Numbered from the stretch's first letter, positions 52,301 to 59,985 are shown. The stretch: 64,000 nucleotides of DNA from Clostridium sp. (GCA_023663805.1 JAMPGR010000001.1:620733-684732), one strand, 5' to 3'. Notes: a model not told the origin generated them from the letters alone. A program made the numbers and translations.

Positions 52301-53123
52301 CTCAGGATATGACAACAACGGCAACATAAATTATGTGGCTTCCGGCGACGGCAAAGGGAACCTGATCTTTAACCCGCAGATTGGAGCATGTATAATGCGG
52401 TTCGAACACGACCCGAAAGGTCGCGTTCTGACCCAGACATTCTTCGACAAGGATGACAAACCGACAGTCTCGACCGTCAACGGATTCCATAAACTGGAGA
52501 ACAAATATGATGTAGCCGGAAATATCCTCGAAACCGCTTATTTCGACGCCGACGGGAAACCGATGCTGAAGCGCCCCGAAGGATACCACAAACTGGCCAA
52601 GACCTACGACGAACTGAACCGTCCGGTCTCCGAGACATACTACGGGGTCAACGGCAGCCAGATAACGCCTGCCGGATCGAATTTCTCGAAAATTACATAT
52701 CAGTATACCGACGAGACCCAGACCGCAAAGCGTCTTAGGGCATATACCCCTTCCGGAGCGCTCGCGATGACTCTCATATGGAACGGCAGTCAGTGGGTTA
52801 TCGATTCCAGCACAATCGATGAACCGCAACAAGACTGGCAGGCAATGATTACCGGAATGAACGCCGAGTGTCCCTACGATTTCGGTGAGGACGCTATGGG
52901 TATCATCCTGACAAGTTGCAAGGTGACGGGCGCGAAGAGTTGCCAGCTCAATATGCAGACCCCCGAGTCGCGCTACGATATGTCCGACGAACTCTACCAG
53001 GCTTATATCGCACTTGTCAACGAATTCGGCTCGAACTTCAAATCATCGGTTCCGTCAGGCGTCAGTATGACACTCATCCTGAAAGACAAACGCGGCCGCG
53101 AACTGTTTAACAAAACTTTCTAA
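49311..53123 (+). CDS. Transmembrane Ser/Thr kinase with a large YD-like repeat ectodomain
   Basis: 1270 residues. Kinase domain (about 8-270): IGEGGMGAVYLAE, Lys39 (VAIK), HRDLKPTNIII, DFGIA and VGTPSYMSPEQVRG, all intact. One membrane helix (about 281-302, WWTAAAVLCVLIGGGLWWW). The outside part is a repeat array from about residue 450 to 1120, some 21 units of about 31-36 residues with consensus YDxxGNxxExxYFDxDGKP, followed by a Ser/Thr-containing C-terminal domain of about 150 residues with two Cys residues (ECPYD; TSCKV). The repeats resemble RHS/YD or MORN-like strands and may form a long beta structure that senses wall or extracellular ligand. The small secreted protein encoded next is its likely partner. 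Confidence 0.9.
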   Translation: MIGKEILNYRIVKLIGEGGMGAVYLAEHKYIRQQKVAIKVLHNGVVNDYTREKLTQEAEHLASLDHPNIVKLINYHIDDEGNIYLIEEFADGVTLEKFINEVNGLVVEDRVCALFEPILDGVGYAHQKGIIHRDLKPTNIIITKEGTPKILDFGIATIMNEDNDEEKFVVGTPSYMSPEQVRGQHLDQRSDIYALGVILHQMMTGNAPYDTTTMSEHEINEKVVNEPLAPMKSFYKYVSPETQKVVDKATAKNPDDRYQNCNDFRKSLHRAIYPPKTPRWVWWTAAAVLCVLIGGGLWWWDYTRTKVTYYKDYTEVWGEPVGVGKLSSSDYSHIHRAYRFETSRGKVRRMTHVNSIGTIIPDNESERKDRTIDALYTYTPEGKVARVKVLDHNGRVQYVKSYSENLKTVVFQFDDEHGTEKTLGADMLGATNAFDNRSMDNRGKISRYHQTYDDNGYVTRTEYAGLYNMRVSDGDNIYGREYIRDDKGRIAEERYLGLDGQPISTRWGLGKKRFKYDDNDNMTEVVYLTVDDEPSIEFPSGTAVYQLDYDKYGNVAEVRLLNGDGELYIPARYGYSFQKTSYDDKGYINRQEHYGPDQQLINLPDGYAIFETECDDNGFFNVMRFYDTEGNLTRTKSNAAITRFVNDAKGNQLTAENFDENDKPLMTKEAFFRSVCEYDTLGNMISAFYYDTDGKLTATPGFNGGAGALFEYDDFNRIVKRTNLNSDSVVAPSDLGITVDTRTFDARGNMTSYAFFEDVECKKPQENINGIAGSNMTYDDNGNLSMQTFFGKDGQLKFDEDHVAIYRCTYDDRGNKTSVRYFDTADKPVLSTDRYAGKIWEYDSIGNSTMEKYIGVDGTLAVGYLYTRYKYDKDNNVIEEALFDRGDKPGTNNWGYHIKRMKYDSRRQCTEESYFDKEDKPTLHKINRFATQRMKYDNLGNVIEVAFFGTDGKPTDCNSNYSIHRSEYDAMGRVIHQTFYDTEGKPTDPSKMVPEGFSGYDNNGNINYVASGDGKGNLIFNPQIGACIMRFEHDPKGRVLTQTFFDKDDKPTVSTVNGFHKLENKYDVAGNILETAYFDADGKPMLKRPEGYHKLAKTYDELNRPVSETYYGVNGSQITPAGSNFSKITYQYTDETQTAKRLRAYTPSGALAMTLIWNGSQWVIDSSTIDEPQQDWQAMITGMNAECPYDFGEDAMGIILTSCKVTGAKSCQLNMQTPESRYDMSDELYQAYIALVNEFGSNFKSSVPSGVSMTLILKDKRGRELFNKTF

Positions 53124-53136
53124 AAAAGATAGAACT

Positions 53137-53640
53137 ATGAAAAAGTTAATCCTACTGATCTTCTGTCTTCTGGCTGTAGCCGGACAGGCCTTTGCGGATC
53201 TGAACGCCGAACAGTTGAAGGTTCGAAAGGACCTGACCCAGTTTCTCAAGGAGGAGGGTTTCCAGCCGGAACTCGACTCCGACGGCGACATCAAAGTCAA
53301 GATTCAGGGCACGACATGCTTTGTCAGCGTTGTCGAGAACAATACCAGCCCTATGTTCATAACAATCTCGTCGTACTTCTCCAAACCTTCGGAATATTCG
53401 CCCCTCGCCGTCAAAATCGCAACGGTCGAACTTAACCTCTACAAGGGGGTCAAGGTGCAGATTCTCGACAACTCGGTCAGAATTGTCGGCGAGATGTATG
53501 TCCGGAACTCCGAGCCGTTCAAACAGGCCTTCTATAAACTTGTCGACGTTATGAGCGATGTCAAGGGGGACCTCGATCAGGAATTCCAGAACGCCCAGAA
53601 GGAACTCGACCAATACTGCAACGGCGGATCTACAATCTGA
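53137..53640 (+). CDS. Small exported protein, YbjN/type III chaperone-like fold (tentative)
   Basis: 167 residues. Signal peptide to about residue 20 (AGQAFAD). The mature part has an alpha-beta pattern (RKDLTQFLKEEGFQPELDSDG, IKVKIQGTTCFVSV, then three strands and a long terminal helix ending QNAQKELDQYC), which recalls YbjN-like proteins related to secretion chaperones; this assignment is by eye only. It starts 13 bases after the repeat kinase and ends the island before a terminator, so it probably acts in the periplasm on the ectodomains of the island's membrane proteins. Confidence 0.7.
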   Translation: MKKLILLIFCLLAVAGQAFADLNAEQLKVRKDLTQFLKEEGFQPELDSDGDIKVKIQGTTCFVSVVENNTSPMFITISSYFSKPSEYSPLAVKIATVELNLYKGVKVQILDNSVRIVGEMYVRNSEPFKQAFYKLVDVMSDVKGDLDQEFQNAQKELDQYCNGGSTI

Positions 53641-53673
53641 CGAGAACGCAACTATCTTATATCTTCAACCGCG

Positions 53674-53710
53674 AACGGCGTCCGGCTTCAACCCCGGCCG
53701 CCGTTTTGTT
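53674..53710 (+). terminator. Terminator of the phospho-signalling island
   Basis: AACGGCG-T-CCGG (53674-53685) pairs with CCGG-C-CGCCGTT (53694-53705), 8-base loop, followed by TTGTT. The convergent ATPase gene ends about 60 bases further on. Confidence 0.7.
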
Positions 53711-53772
53711 ATCTATCAAGCCTAATTTTCCTTTCGCCAGGAGCGGTGTATTCCCGAGGTAAGGAACGGAGT

Positions 53773-55125
53773 CTAAAGAAGTCCCGCCATGTATATCGGA
53801 AGGTAGATGATATCCTGTTCCTTTCTGAGGTCTTTCGTGTAGAGCAGGTATCTCGTTTTTATACGTGATGAATATTTCCGGCTGAAAAGATCGAGCGATT
53901 TGTGGCTCTTGTAACCGGAAGACTTTACTTCAATTGGACATATCCTGTGGCCGCTCAAGATAAGAAAATCGATTTCATAGAACCGGGGCTTTTCGCTTTC
54001 GGGCGTCTGTTCTCTGAAAGTATAGTAGTACAGGGAATGTCCGGCCGAACGCAGCAGCTGGGCGGCAATATTTTCGTAGATATATCCCAGATCAACCGGC
54101 AATTTGTCGGCCAAAAGTTTCCGGTAGATTATATTGTCGGTGTAATCCCCATCCAGAAATGCCAACGTTATGAACAGCCCGGTATCAGCCAGGAACATCT
54201 TGAAATAGTCGGGATTGGCGTGGAGCGCCAGGCCGACATTCGGATCATCCGCATGATATGCGGGGTTAACGATTTTCGACTCGATGATATCTGAAAACAA
54301 TTCGCCGAGGCGGTCTATGCGTCCCCTTTCGATTGCGCTTCCGACTTTGTATCTCATCGTGTTGCGTGACAGCTCCGAAGGAATGGACCTGAGTATTGTG
54401 GAGGCTCGACCAAGCGGGTCTATTTTTCTCAAGTCCTCGTCGTAGAGGCGCAGTATGTCCCGCTTGACCCTGTCGACCTCCGCGAAGTCGTTGGTGTCGA
54501 GATAGGTGTTTATGGCCTGGGGCATACCTCCGACCAACATATACAGCCGGAACTCCTCCATAAGGTGGCGGTTCATCGAATCACCCATGGGTGTTAAAGT
54601 CTCGAAGGAATGGCGGATAAATTCAAATTTTGCCTTCTTGCCTGTCGCCCACAGAAATTCTTCGAAATCCATCGGAAACATATCGAGGTGTTCCTCCTCG
54701 CTCGGAATCAGAATGTCTGTTACATTTTTTTTTATCGATATGAGAGAGCCTGTTTCCAGATAGTCGTAGCGTCCGTCTTTGACGAGATGCTTGATTGCCT
54801 GACGTGCTTTAGGACAGAACTGGACTTCGTCGAAGATGATTAGAGACCTTCCGGTCGCGAGCGATTTCCCCGTGAATACCTGAAGTTTCAGAAAAAATCT
54901 GTCGAGGTCGCCGAGGCTGTTGAACAAATCGATTATATCCTGTTCCGCGGTTGAGAAGTCGATAATCAGATAGTCTTCATACTCGTTCTTTGCGAATTCT
55001 TCGGCAATCGTTGATTTTCCGATACGTCTGGCTCCTTCGATCAGCATTGCAGTCTTGAAGGATGTCTTGTTTTTCCAGTCTAACAGTTTGTTGTATATCT
55101 TTCGTTTGAAGATCCGTCCATTCAT
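53773..55125 (-). CDS. ATP-binding protein with DUF4143 domain
   Basis: 450 residues from the ATG at 55125; the frame runs further upstream, but the promoter and repeats lie there. Walker A IEGARRIGKST, Walker B SLIIFDEVQF, then the AAA_14 region with YLETGSLISI and the C-terminal DUF4143 domain (KMFLADTGLFITLAFL, YIYENIAAQLL, FYEIDFLILSGHRICPIEVKSSG), whose end is nuclease-like (D...E-K). These are widespread, often multicopy ATPases of unknown role. It is convergent with the signalling island and codirectional with the DUF4332 gene. Codon use is less GC rich than in the neighbours (many ATA, TTT, AGA), suggesting a different history. Confidence 0.88.
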   Translation of the reverse strand: MNGRIFKRKIYNKLLDWKNKTSFKTAMLIEGARRIGKSTIAEEFAKNEYEDYLIIDFSTAEQDIIDLFNSLGDLDRFFLKLQVFTGKSLATGRSLIIFDEVQFCPKARQAIKHLVKDGRYDYLETGSLISIKKNVTDILIPSEEEHLDMFPMDFEEFLWATGKKAKFEFIRHSFETLTPMGDSMNRHLMEEFRLYMLVGGMPQAINTYLDTNDFAEVDRVKRDILRLYDEDLRKIDPLGRASTILRSIPSELSRNTMRYKVGSAIERGRIDRLGELFSDIIESKIVNPAYHADDPNVGLALHANPDYFKMFLADTGLFITLAFLDGDYTDNIIYRKLLADKLPVDLGYIYENIAAQLLRSAGHSLYYYTFREQTPESEKPRFYEIDFLILSGHRICPIEVKSSGYKSHKSLDLFSRKYSSRIKTRYLLYTKDLRKEQDIIYLPIYMAGLL

Positions 55126-55152
55126 GGTTTTGTAATTGTTTGATTCAGTATG

Positions 55153-55183
55153 CAAAATTAGCCATAATGACAGAAATTCCAAA
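55153..55183 (-). promoter_or_regulatory. Promoter of the DUF4143 ATPase gene
   Basis: On the minus strand TTTG (55183-55180), 19-base spacer, TAATTTTG (55160-55153), 28 bases before the ATG. The -33 element lies inside the first of three 33-bp repeats. Confidence 0.8.
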
Positions 55184-55256
55184 ATGTTTTTAGCCGAAGA
55201 TGACAAGAATTCCAAAATGTTTTTGGCCTAAAATGACAAAAATTCCAAAATGTTCA
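55167..55256 (-). repeat. Three 33-bp direct repeats overlapping the ATPase promoter
   Basis: Units start at 55167, 55200 and 55233 (the last is partial). On the plus strand each reads ATGACA, two or three variable bases, ATTCCAAAATGTT, then in the first two TTTAGCC/TTTGGCC. Period 33, close to three helical turns. They look like iterated protein-binding sites upstream of the ATPase gene. Confidence 0.8.
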
Positions 55257-55259
55257 GAC

Positions 55260-55308
55260 GGACCGGACAGCCGACGGCCTGAAAGACAGGCCGTCGGCTG
55301 TCCGGTCC
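55260..55308 (-). terminator. 22-bp perfect inverted repeat between the DUF4332 and ATPase genes
   Basis: 55260-55281 and 55287-55308 are exactly complementary (core CCGGACAGCCGACGGCC), loop AAAGA. It lies downstream of the minus-strand DUF4332 gene and should end its transcript. No U tract follows. Confidence 0.7.
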
Positions 55309-55327
55309 GGGGGCAGTGGGGCGGCAA

Positions 55328-55738
55328 TCAGTAGGTCACTCCGCGGGGGAGGGTGGCAGCCTGGTCGATCATGCGCTGGAGCTCGGCGGCGGTCGGGACG
55401 CGGCCGGTCAGATGGCGCGTTTCGTTGACCTCGGCCATACGGGTGTGGAGGTTCTCGGCTTTGCGCTGTTTCAGTTCGGCAACGGTGTCGACTCCGGCGG
55501 CTTCGAGCAGTTCGGCATACTGGGGGCCGATTCCGTCGATACGCATCAGGTCGGCATGGTTTGTCCAGCGAAGGATGTTCGCGACGGGGATACCGGTCTC
55601 GGCTGCGAGGACCTTGCGTCCGGCCGGAGTCGATGTCTTCTCGAGATACTCCGCTACGGTCGCGATGCCGGCGGCGGTCAGTTTTTCGGCATATACGCTG
55701 CCGATTCCCTCGATGTCAATGATTTTATAGTCAGTCAT
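55328..55738 (-). CDS. DUF4332 helix-hairpin-helix protein
   Basis: 136 residues from the ATG at 55738. Two helix-hairpin-helix units are visible: IDIEGIGSVYAEKLTAAGI (about 5-23) and MRIDGIGPQYAELLEAAGV (about 64-82), joined by helices with VANILRWTNHADL. DUF4332 proteins bind nucleic acid or act as small adaptors; nothing more specific is known to me. It is a single gene ending in a strong hairpin. Confidence 0.88.
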   Translation of the reverse strand: MTDYKIIDIEGIGSVYAEKLTAAGIATVAEYLEKTSTPAGRKVLAAETGIPVANILRWTNHADLMRIDGIGPQYAELLEAAGVDTVAELKQRKAENLHTRMAEVNETRHLTGRVPTAAELQRMIDQAATLPRGVTY

Positions 55739-55854
55739 AGTCGTAGGATGGCGGATAAAGGTGATACTTATGCCATATTCTAACAACGAGGCGGGGCGAA
55801 CTGTTCGGCGAAAATTTTGTTAATAAATATGACGCTAAATCCGTCGCGAAACAT

Positions 55855-55862
55855 TAACTTTG
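55855..55862 (+). promoter_or_regulatory. -7 element of the second TonB-receptor gene
   Basis: TAACTTTG, 22 bases before the ATG at 55885. No -33 TTTG at standard spacing. Confidence 0.5.
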
Positions 55863-55884
55863 CAGTTTGTAAAAACCGTTCGTC

Positions 55885-58134
55885 ATGAACCGCTTATTAA
55901 AAACGTATCTGACTATACTCGGTCTGGTGGCGGCCTTCGCCGCCGATGCTGCCGGGTCAGCCGAGGCCTCCGACACGCTCCAGCTCGGGGAGGTCTCTGT
56001 GACCGCCATAAAACAGAGCCGCTTCCTCGGCAACCAGGCTGTCGCCTACACGACCGTCTCCGCCGAGGAGATTCGCCGCCAGAATATCGTCAATATGAAG
56101 GATGTCAGCGAAATCGCCCCGAATTTCTATATTCCGGCCTACGGTTCGCGCATGACTTCGTCGATCTATGTCCGCGGAATCGGCGCCCGCATCGACCAGC
56201 CTGTCGTAGGGCTGAATGTCGACAACGTTCCGTTTCTGAACAAAGACAACTACGACTTCGACCTGACTGACATCGCCCGGATAGAGATTCTCCGCGGTCC
56301 GCAGAGCACGCTCTACGGCCGCAACACGATGGGGGGTCTGGTCAATATCTATACGCTCTCGCCGTTTGTCTACCAGGGGGGACGCGTCATGGCCGAGGGG
56401 GGTAATGGGCCGATGATGAGGATGTCGGTCGGCTACTACCACCGCTTCTCCGCGCGTCTGGCGATGTCATGGAACGCAAACTTCAACTATGTCGGCGGTT
56501 ACTACCGGAATGAATTCGCTAATGGCGAGGATGTCGGGATGGAAAAGAATTTCGCAGCGCGATGGAAAATCTGCGCCCGACCCTCGGAAACCGTAACAAT
56601 CGAGAATATCGCTGCCTTCGGCGTTGCACGCCAGGGGGGATATCCCTATGCCTACAAACTCTCGGGCGAGATCAACTATAACGACACTTGCTTCTACCGC
56701 CGCAACTCCTTCAGCGACGGTCTGACTGTCAACTGGGATCCGGGGAGTTTCTCGCTGTCGAGCATCACGAGTCTCCAGACTATCGACGACAATATGACTC
56801 TCGACCAGGATTTCCTCCCGCTCGACTATTTCACCCTGACGCAGAAACGCCGCGAATGGGCCGTGACCCAAGACTTCGTCGGAAAGGGCTCGGCGGGAAT
56901 CTACAGTTGGCTCGGCGGTCTGTTCGGCTTCTACCGCCACACCTCGATGGATGCCCCCGTCACGTTCAAGGGCCACGGTATCAAGACCCTGATCGAGGAC
57001 AAACGTAACGAACAGAATCCCGATTACCCGGTCCGATGGCGCGATCCGGAGTTTGTACTAGGGAGCCATTTCACATATCCGGTTGCGGGAGCCGCTGTCT
57101 ACCACCGCAGTTCCCTTCGTCTCGGAGCGTTCACTCTCGACGCCGGGTTCCGCCTCGATTACGAACACGCCGCGCTCGACTACCGAAGCACCTGTTCGAC
57201 CGCCTACGACGTTCTCCACACCTCGTCCGACGGCGCCGAGGAGGTCTACCGTCATCAGGATATCGACATCGATGACCGCGGACACCTGAGCCACGACTAC
57301 CTCCAGTTCCTCCCGAAGTTCTCGGCGACATGGCACATCAGGGGGATGCGCGAGTCGAATCTCTACGCCTCCGTCGCGAAAGGCTACAAATCGGGAGGAT
57401 TCAACACCCAGATGTTCAGCGATGTTCTCCAGCAGAGACTGATGCGCGAACTCGGCCTCGGAATGAACTACGACATCGATGATATCGTCGGATACAAGCC
57501 GGAGAAGAGCTGGAACTACGAGGTCGGTGCCCATGTCGAATGTGGCGGCGGAAAGGTCGTGACAGACCTGGCTCTTTTCTATATCGACTGCCGCGACCAG
57601 CAACTGACGATGTTTCCCGACGGAACAACGACCGGACGCATCACGACAAACGCCGGAAAGACCCGCAGCATAGGCGGCGAACTGTCGACGACTTTCCGAC
57701 CTTCCGACCACTGGACCTTCCGCGCCAGTTACGGCTTCACCGACGCCCGCTTCGTCCGCTTCTACAACGGGAAGGATGACTTCGCCGGAAAACGCGTCCC
57801 CTACGCCCCGCGCCATACCCTCTTCGCCGGCCTGACCTACGGCAGCAACCTTCGCTGCTGGATCGACCGGATCGAGGCGACGGCGAGTATTCGCGGTGTC
57901 GGATCAATCTACTGGGACGAGGAAAACACATCGCGCCAGGGGTTCTACGCGACGGGGGCTGTCAACGTGACGCTGTCACACCGCGATATGTCCCTTTCGC
58001 TATGGTGTGAGAACCTGACCAACACGCGCTACGATGTCTTCAGTTTCAAATCGATCGGAAACGAATTCGTCCAACGGGGACTTCCTCGTCGCTACGGTGT
58101 CACGCTCCGCGTCAACTTCGAATCCGGAAACTGA
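55885..58134 (+). CDS. TonB-dependent receptor (siderophore/cobalamin-type architecture)
   Basis: 749 residues. Signal peptide to about residue 23; no carboxypeptidase-like extension, so the plug follows directly: LGEVSVTAIKQSR (TonB-box region), SSIYVRGIGARIDQPVVGLNVD, IARIEILRGPQSTLYGRNTMGGLVNI. The barrel ends in an aromatic-poor but regular strand (GVTLRVNFE). YASVAKGYKSGGFN is a common motif of FecA/FepA-like receptors, so iron complexes or another small cofactor are likelier than polysaccharide. A lipoprotein gene follows after 37 bases and is probably its partner. Confidence 0.88.
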   Translation: MNRLLKTYLTILGLVAAFAADAAGSAEASDTLQLGEVSVTAIKQSRFLGNQAVAYTTVSAEEIRRQNIVNMKDVSEIAPNFYIPAYGSRMTSSIYVRGIGARIDQPVVGLNVDNVPFLNKDNYDFDLTDIARIEILRGPQSTLYGRNTMGGLVNIYTLSPFVYQGGRVMAEGGNGPMMRMSVGYYHRFSARLAMSWNANFNYVGGYYRNEFANGEDVGMEKNFAARWKICARPSETVTIENIAAFGVARQGGYPYAYKLSGEINYNDTCFYRRNSFSDGLTVNWDPGSFSLSSITSLQTIDDNMTLDQDFLPLDYFTLTQKRREWAVTQDFVGKGSAGIYSWLGGLFGFYRHTSMDAPVTFKGHGIKTLIEDKRNEQNPDYPVRWRDPEFVLGSHFTYPVAGAAVYHRSSLRLGAFTLDAGFRLDYEHAALDYRSTCSTAYDVLHTSSDGAEEVYRHQDIDIDDRGHLSHDYLQFLPKFSATWHIRGMRESNLYASVAKGYKSGGFNTQMFSDVLQQRLMRELGLGMNYDIDDIVGYKPEKSWNYEVGAHVECGGGKVVTDLALFYIDCRDQQLTMFPDGTTTGRITTNAGKTRSIGGELSTTFRPSDHWTFRASYGFTDARFVRFYNGKDDFAGKRVPYAPRHTLFAGLTYGSNLRCWIDRIEATASIRGVGSIYWDEENTSRQGFYATGAVNVTLSHRDMSLSLWCENLTNTRYDVFSFKSIGNEFVQRGLPRRYGVTLRVNFESGN

Positions 58135-58171
58135 CAAAAAACGAAAACCAACGAAACTCATAACTAAACCA

Positions 58172-59068
58172 ATGCTGATGAACAGAATCACGACCTTCGT
58201 CGCCGGTGCGCTCCTGGCCCTCGCGGCCGTCTCGTGCGGCACCGACGACCCTGCGAAAGAACACTACAAGACAACCTTTACCGGTCAGTTCGGCTATGTC
58301 TCCGCCATGGGCGACATCGCCGCGCAGACCGCTCCGGCCGGAAAGGTCTCCCTCGATATCGACGATGACAACCGCGTCGCTTCGGTCGAAATCGAATCGC
58401 TCAGTGTCGGCGGCGTCAACATCGGCCCTGTACGGCTGACCAATCTGTCCTGCACGACAGACCTCCACAGTGTCCGGACAATCCGCGTCGCCGACGCGAC
58501 ATCGAACGGGGCAGTATACCCCCTCCGCGGCATCGACATGACCTACTGGCCTCCGGTCGACAACAACGGGACGATGTACCATGCCCTCTATCTTCGCCTG
58601 ACTCTCGCCGACGGCCGGACCGTCACACTCTACCCCTACAAATCCTCCGGAATCGGCGCGGCCGAGATAACGACGATTTCGACAGCCTCGAAATATGTCT
58701 CGACAAAGATGACGTTCGAGGTCTCGCTCGACCCGTCGACCATGACCGGAACAATCGACGTACTGAACCCCGACTTCGACCCCCGGATGCCGACTCTCGG
58801 CACGATGCATTTCCAGGGTGACGAACAGGGCTCAAGCGACATCGCTCTCAGCCTTGATGCAGATGGTTACACGATGGCCTGTCCGCGCCTGATCCCCTCG
58901 ATCGGCGGCGACCCCTATCCCCGCTTCGCCATTACCGACCTGAAAGTCACGGCCTCGCCGTCGGAGAACGAGACCGAAATCGAGTTCTACTGCGCCGGAG
59001 CCTATGCGGTCGACGCCGTCGTCGGAACGCTCTATGTCGAGGCCCCCGCGGAGACCGCTACGAAATAA
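58172..59068 (+). CDS. Lipoprotein of unknown function next to a TonB-dependent receptor
   Basis: 298 residues from the ATG at 58172; an ATG two codons later is equally possible. Lipobox VSC near residue 21 (ALAAVSCGTDD). The mature protein is all-beta in appearance. Two similar halves may be present: one with GKVSLDIDDDNRVASVEIE and TYWPPVDNNGTMYHALYLRLTL, the other with TMTGTIDVLNPDFDPRMPTL. I do not recognise a named domain. Its place 37 bases after the receptor suggests ligand capture or handling at the surface. Confidence 0.7.
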   Translation: MLMNRITTFVAGALLALAAVSCGTDDPAKEHYKTTFTGQFGYVSAMGDIAAQTAPAGKVSLDIDDDNRVASVEIESLSVGGVNIGPVRLTNLSCTTDLHSVRTIRVADATSNGAVYPLRGIDMTYWPPVDNNGTMYHALYLRLTLADGRTVTLYPYKSSGIGAAEITTISTASKYVSTKMTFEVSLDPSTMTGTIDVLNPDFDPRMPTLGTMHFQGDEQGSSDIALSLDADGYTMACPRLIPSIGGDPYPRFAITDLKVTASPSENETEIEFYCAGAYAVDAVVGTLYVEAPAETATK

Positions 59069-59094
59069 AAAATTAAAGATTTTTTTCTTTAATT

Positions 59095-59125
59095 TTTGTG
59101 AAAAGCGCAAAATCCGCTAACTTTG
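59095..59125 (+). promoter_or_regulatory. Promoter of the fumarate reductase/succinate dehydrogenase operon
   Basis: TTTG (59095-59098), 19-base spacer, TAACTTTG (59118-59125), then a 64-base leader to the ATG at 59190. Confidence 0.8.
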
Positions 59126-59189
59126 CGGAGAAACTATCCCTAACGGCAATAATCAAAATCAATCAAATAATTCAAATCATCATCTAACT

Positions 59190-59939
59190 ATGTGGTTAAC
59201 AAACTCAACCATAGGACGTAAGCTCGTCATGGCCATCACCGGCGCGTGCCTTGTCCTATTCGTAACGTTTCATGTGTTGATGAACAGCGTAGCCATCGCA
59301 TGGCCCGCCGCCTACAACCAGATCTGTATGTTCCTGGGCGCCAACTGGTATGCTCTTGTAGCTTCAGCCGGACTCGGACTGCTGTTCATCATCCACATCA
59401 TCTATGCCATCTGGCTGACTCTCCAGAACCGCCGTGCCCGCGGTCCCCAGCCCTATTTCATCAACAAACGCCCCGCCGAAGTCGAGTGGTCGTCGAAGAA
59501 CATGCTCGTGCTCGGTATCGTCATCCTGGCGTTCCTCGTTGTCCACATGATCCAGTTCTGGGCCAAGATGCAGCTCCAGGAGATTCTCCACGAACACGCC
59601 CCCGAGGCAGCCTTCGGAACAATCTTCATCCAGCAGGCATTCTCTTGTGTCGCCACACCTATTATTTATATCATCGGCTTTATCGCCCTCTGGTTCCATA
59701 TGAACCACGGCTTCTGGTCGATGTTCCAGTCCTGCGGATGGAACAACCGCACATGGCTCCCCCGCCTGAAGAAAATCTCCCTCTGGTGGACTTCGATTGT
59801 CGTCGCTCTGTTTGTCGCCCAGGCAATCGTCTTCACCGTCCAGGCCCACAGACATTACTACTGCACCGACACCGAACTGGTCGAGCAGTATATCGAAGGC
59901 GGTGTCCTCCCCTGCAGTAACAACTGCTGCGCCGAGTAA
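59190..59939 (+). CDS. sdhC: Succinate dehydrogenase/fumarate reductase cytochrome b subunit
   Basis: 249 residues with five hydrophobic helices, as in the dihaem Wolinella/Bacteroidota type. His residues in the helices (TFHVLMNS, LLFIIHIIYAIW, LVVHMIQFW, LWFHMNHGFW) are candidate haem ligands. It anchors the flavoprotein and iron-sulfur subunits and exchanges electrons with menaquinone. The C-terminal tail is Cys rich (PCSNNCCAE), which is unusual but short. It is the first gene of a three-gene operon. Confidence 0.93.
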   Translation: MWLTNSTIGRKLVMAITGACLVLFVTFHVLMNSVAIAWPAAYNQICMFLGANWYALVASAGLGLLFIIHIIYAIWLTLQNRRARGPQPYFINKRPAEVEWSSKNMLVLGIVILAFLVVHMIQFWAKMQLQEILHEHAPEAAFGTIFIQQAFSCVATPIIYIIGFIALWFHMNHGFWSMFQSCGWNNRTWLPRLKKISLWWTSIVVALFVAQAIVFTVQAHRHYYCTDTELVEQYIEGGVLPCSNNCCAE

Positions 59940-59985
59940 TTCATTCCTCTTTGTTTAACAACGTAAAACTACTATCGTCATCATT

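Noticed and set aside
43796-53640. Type VI secretion regulatory locus (PpkA/PppA/Fha)
   Set aside because: No structural T6SS gene is present anywhere in the window, and the double-FHA protease and repeat kinase are not part of that set.
55167-55256. CRISPR-like reading of the three 33-bp repeats
   Set aside because: The units abut without spacers and overlap a promoter; iterated binding sites fit better.
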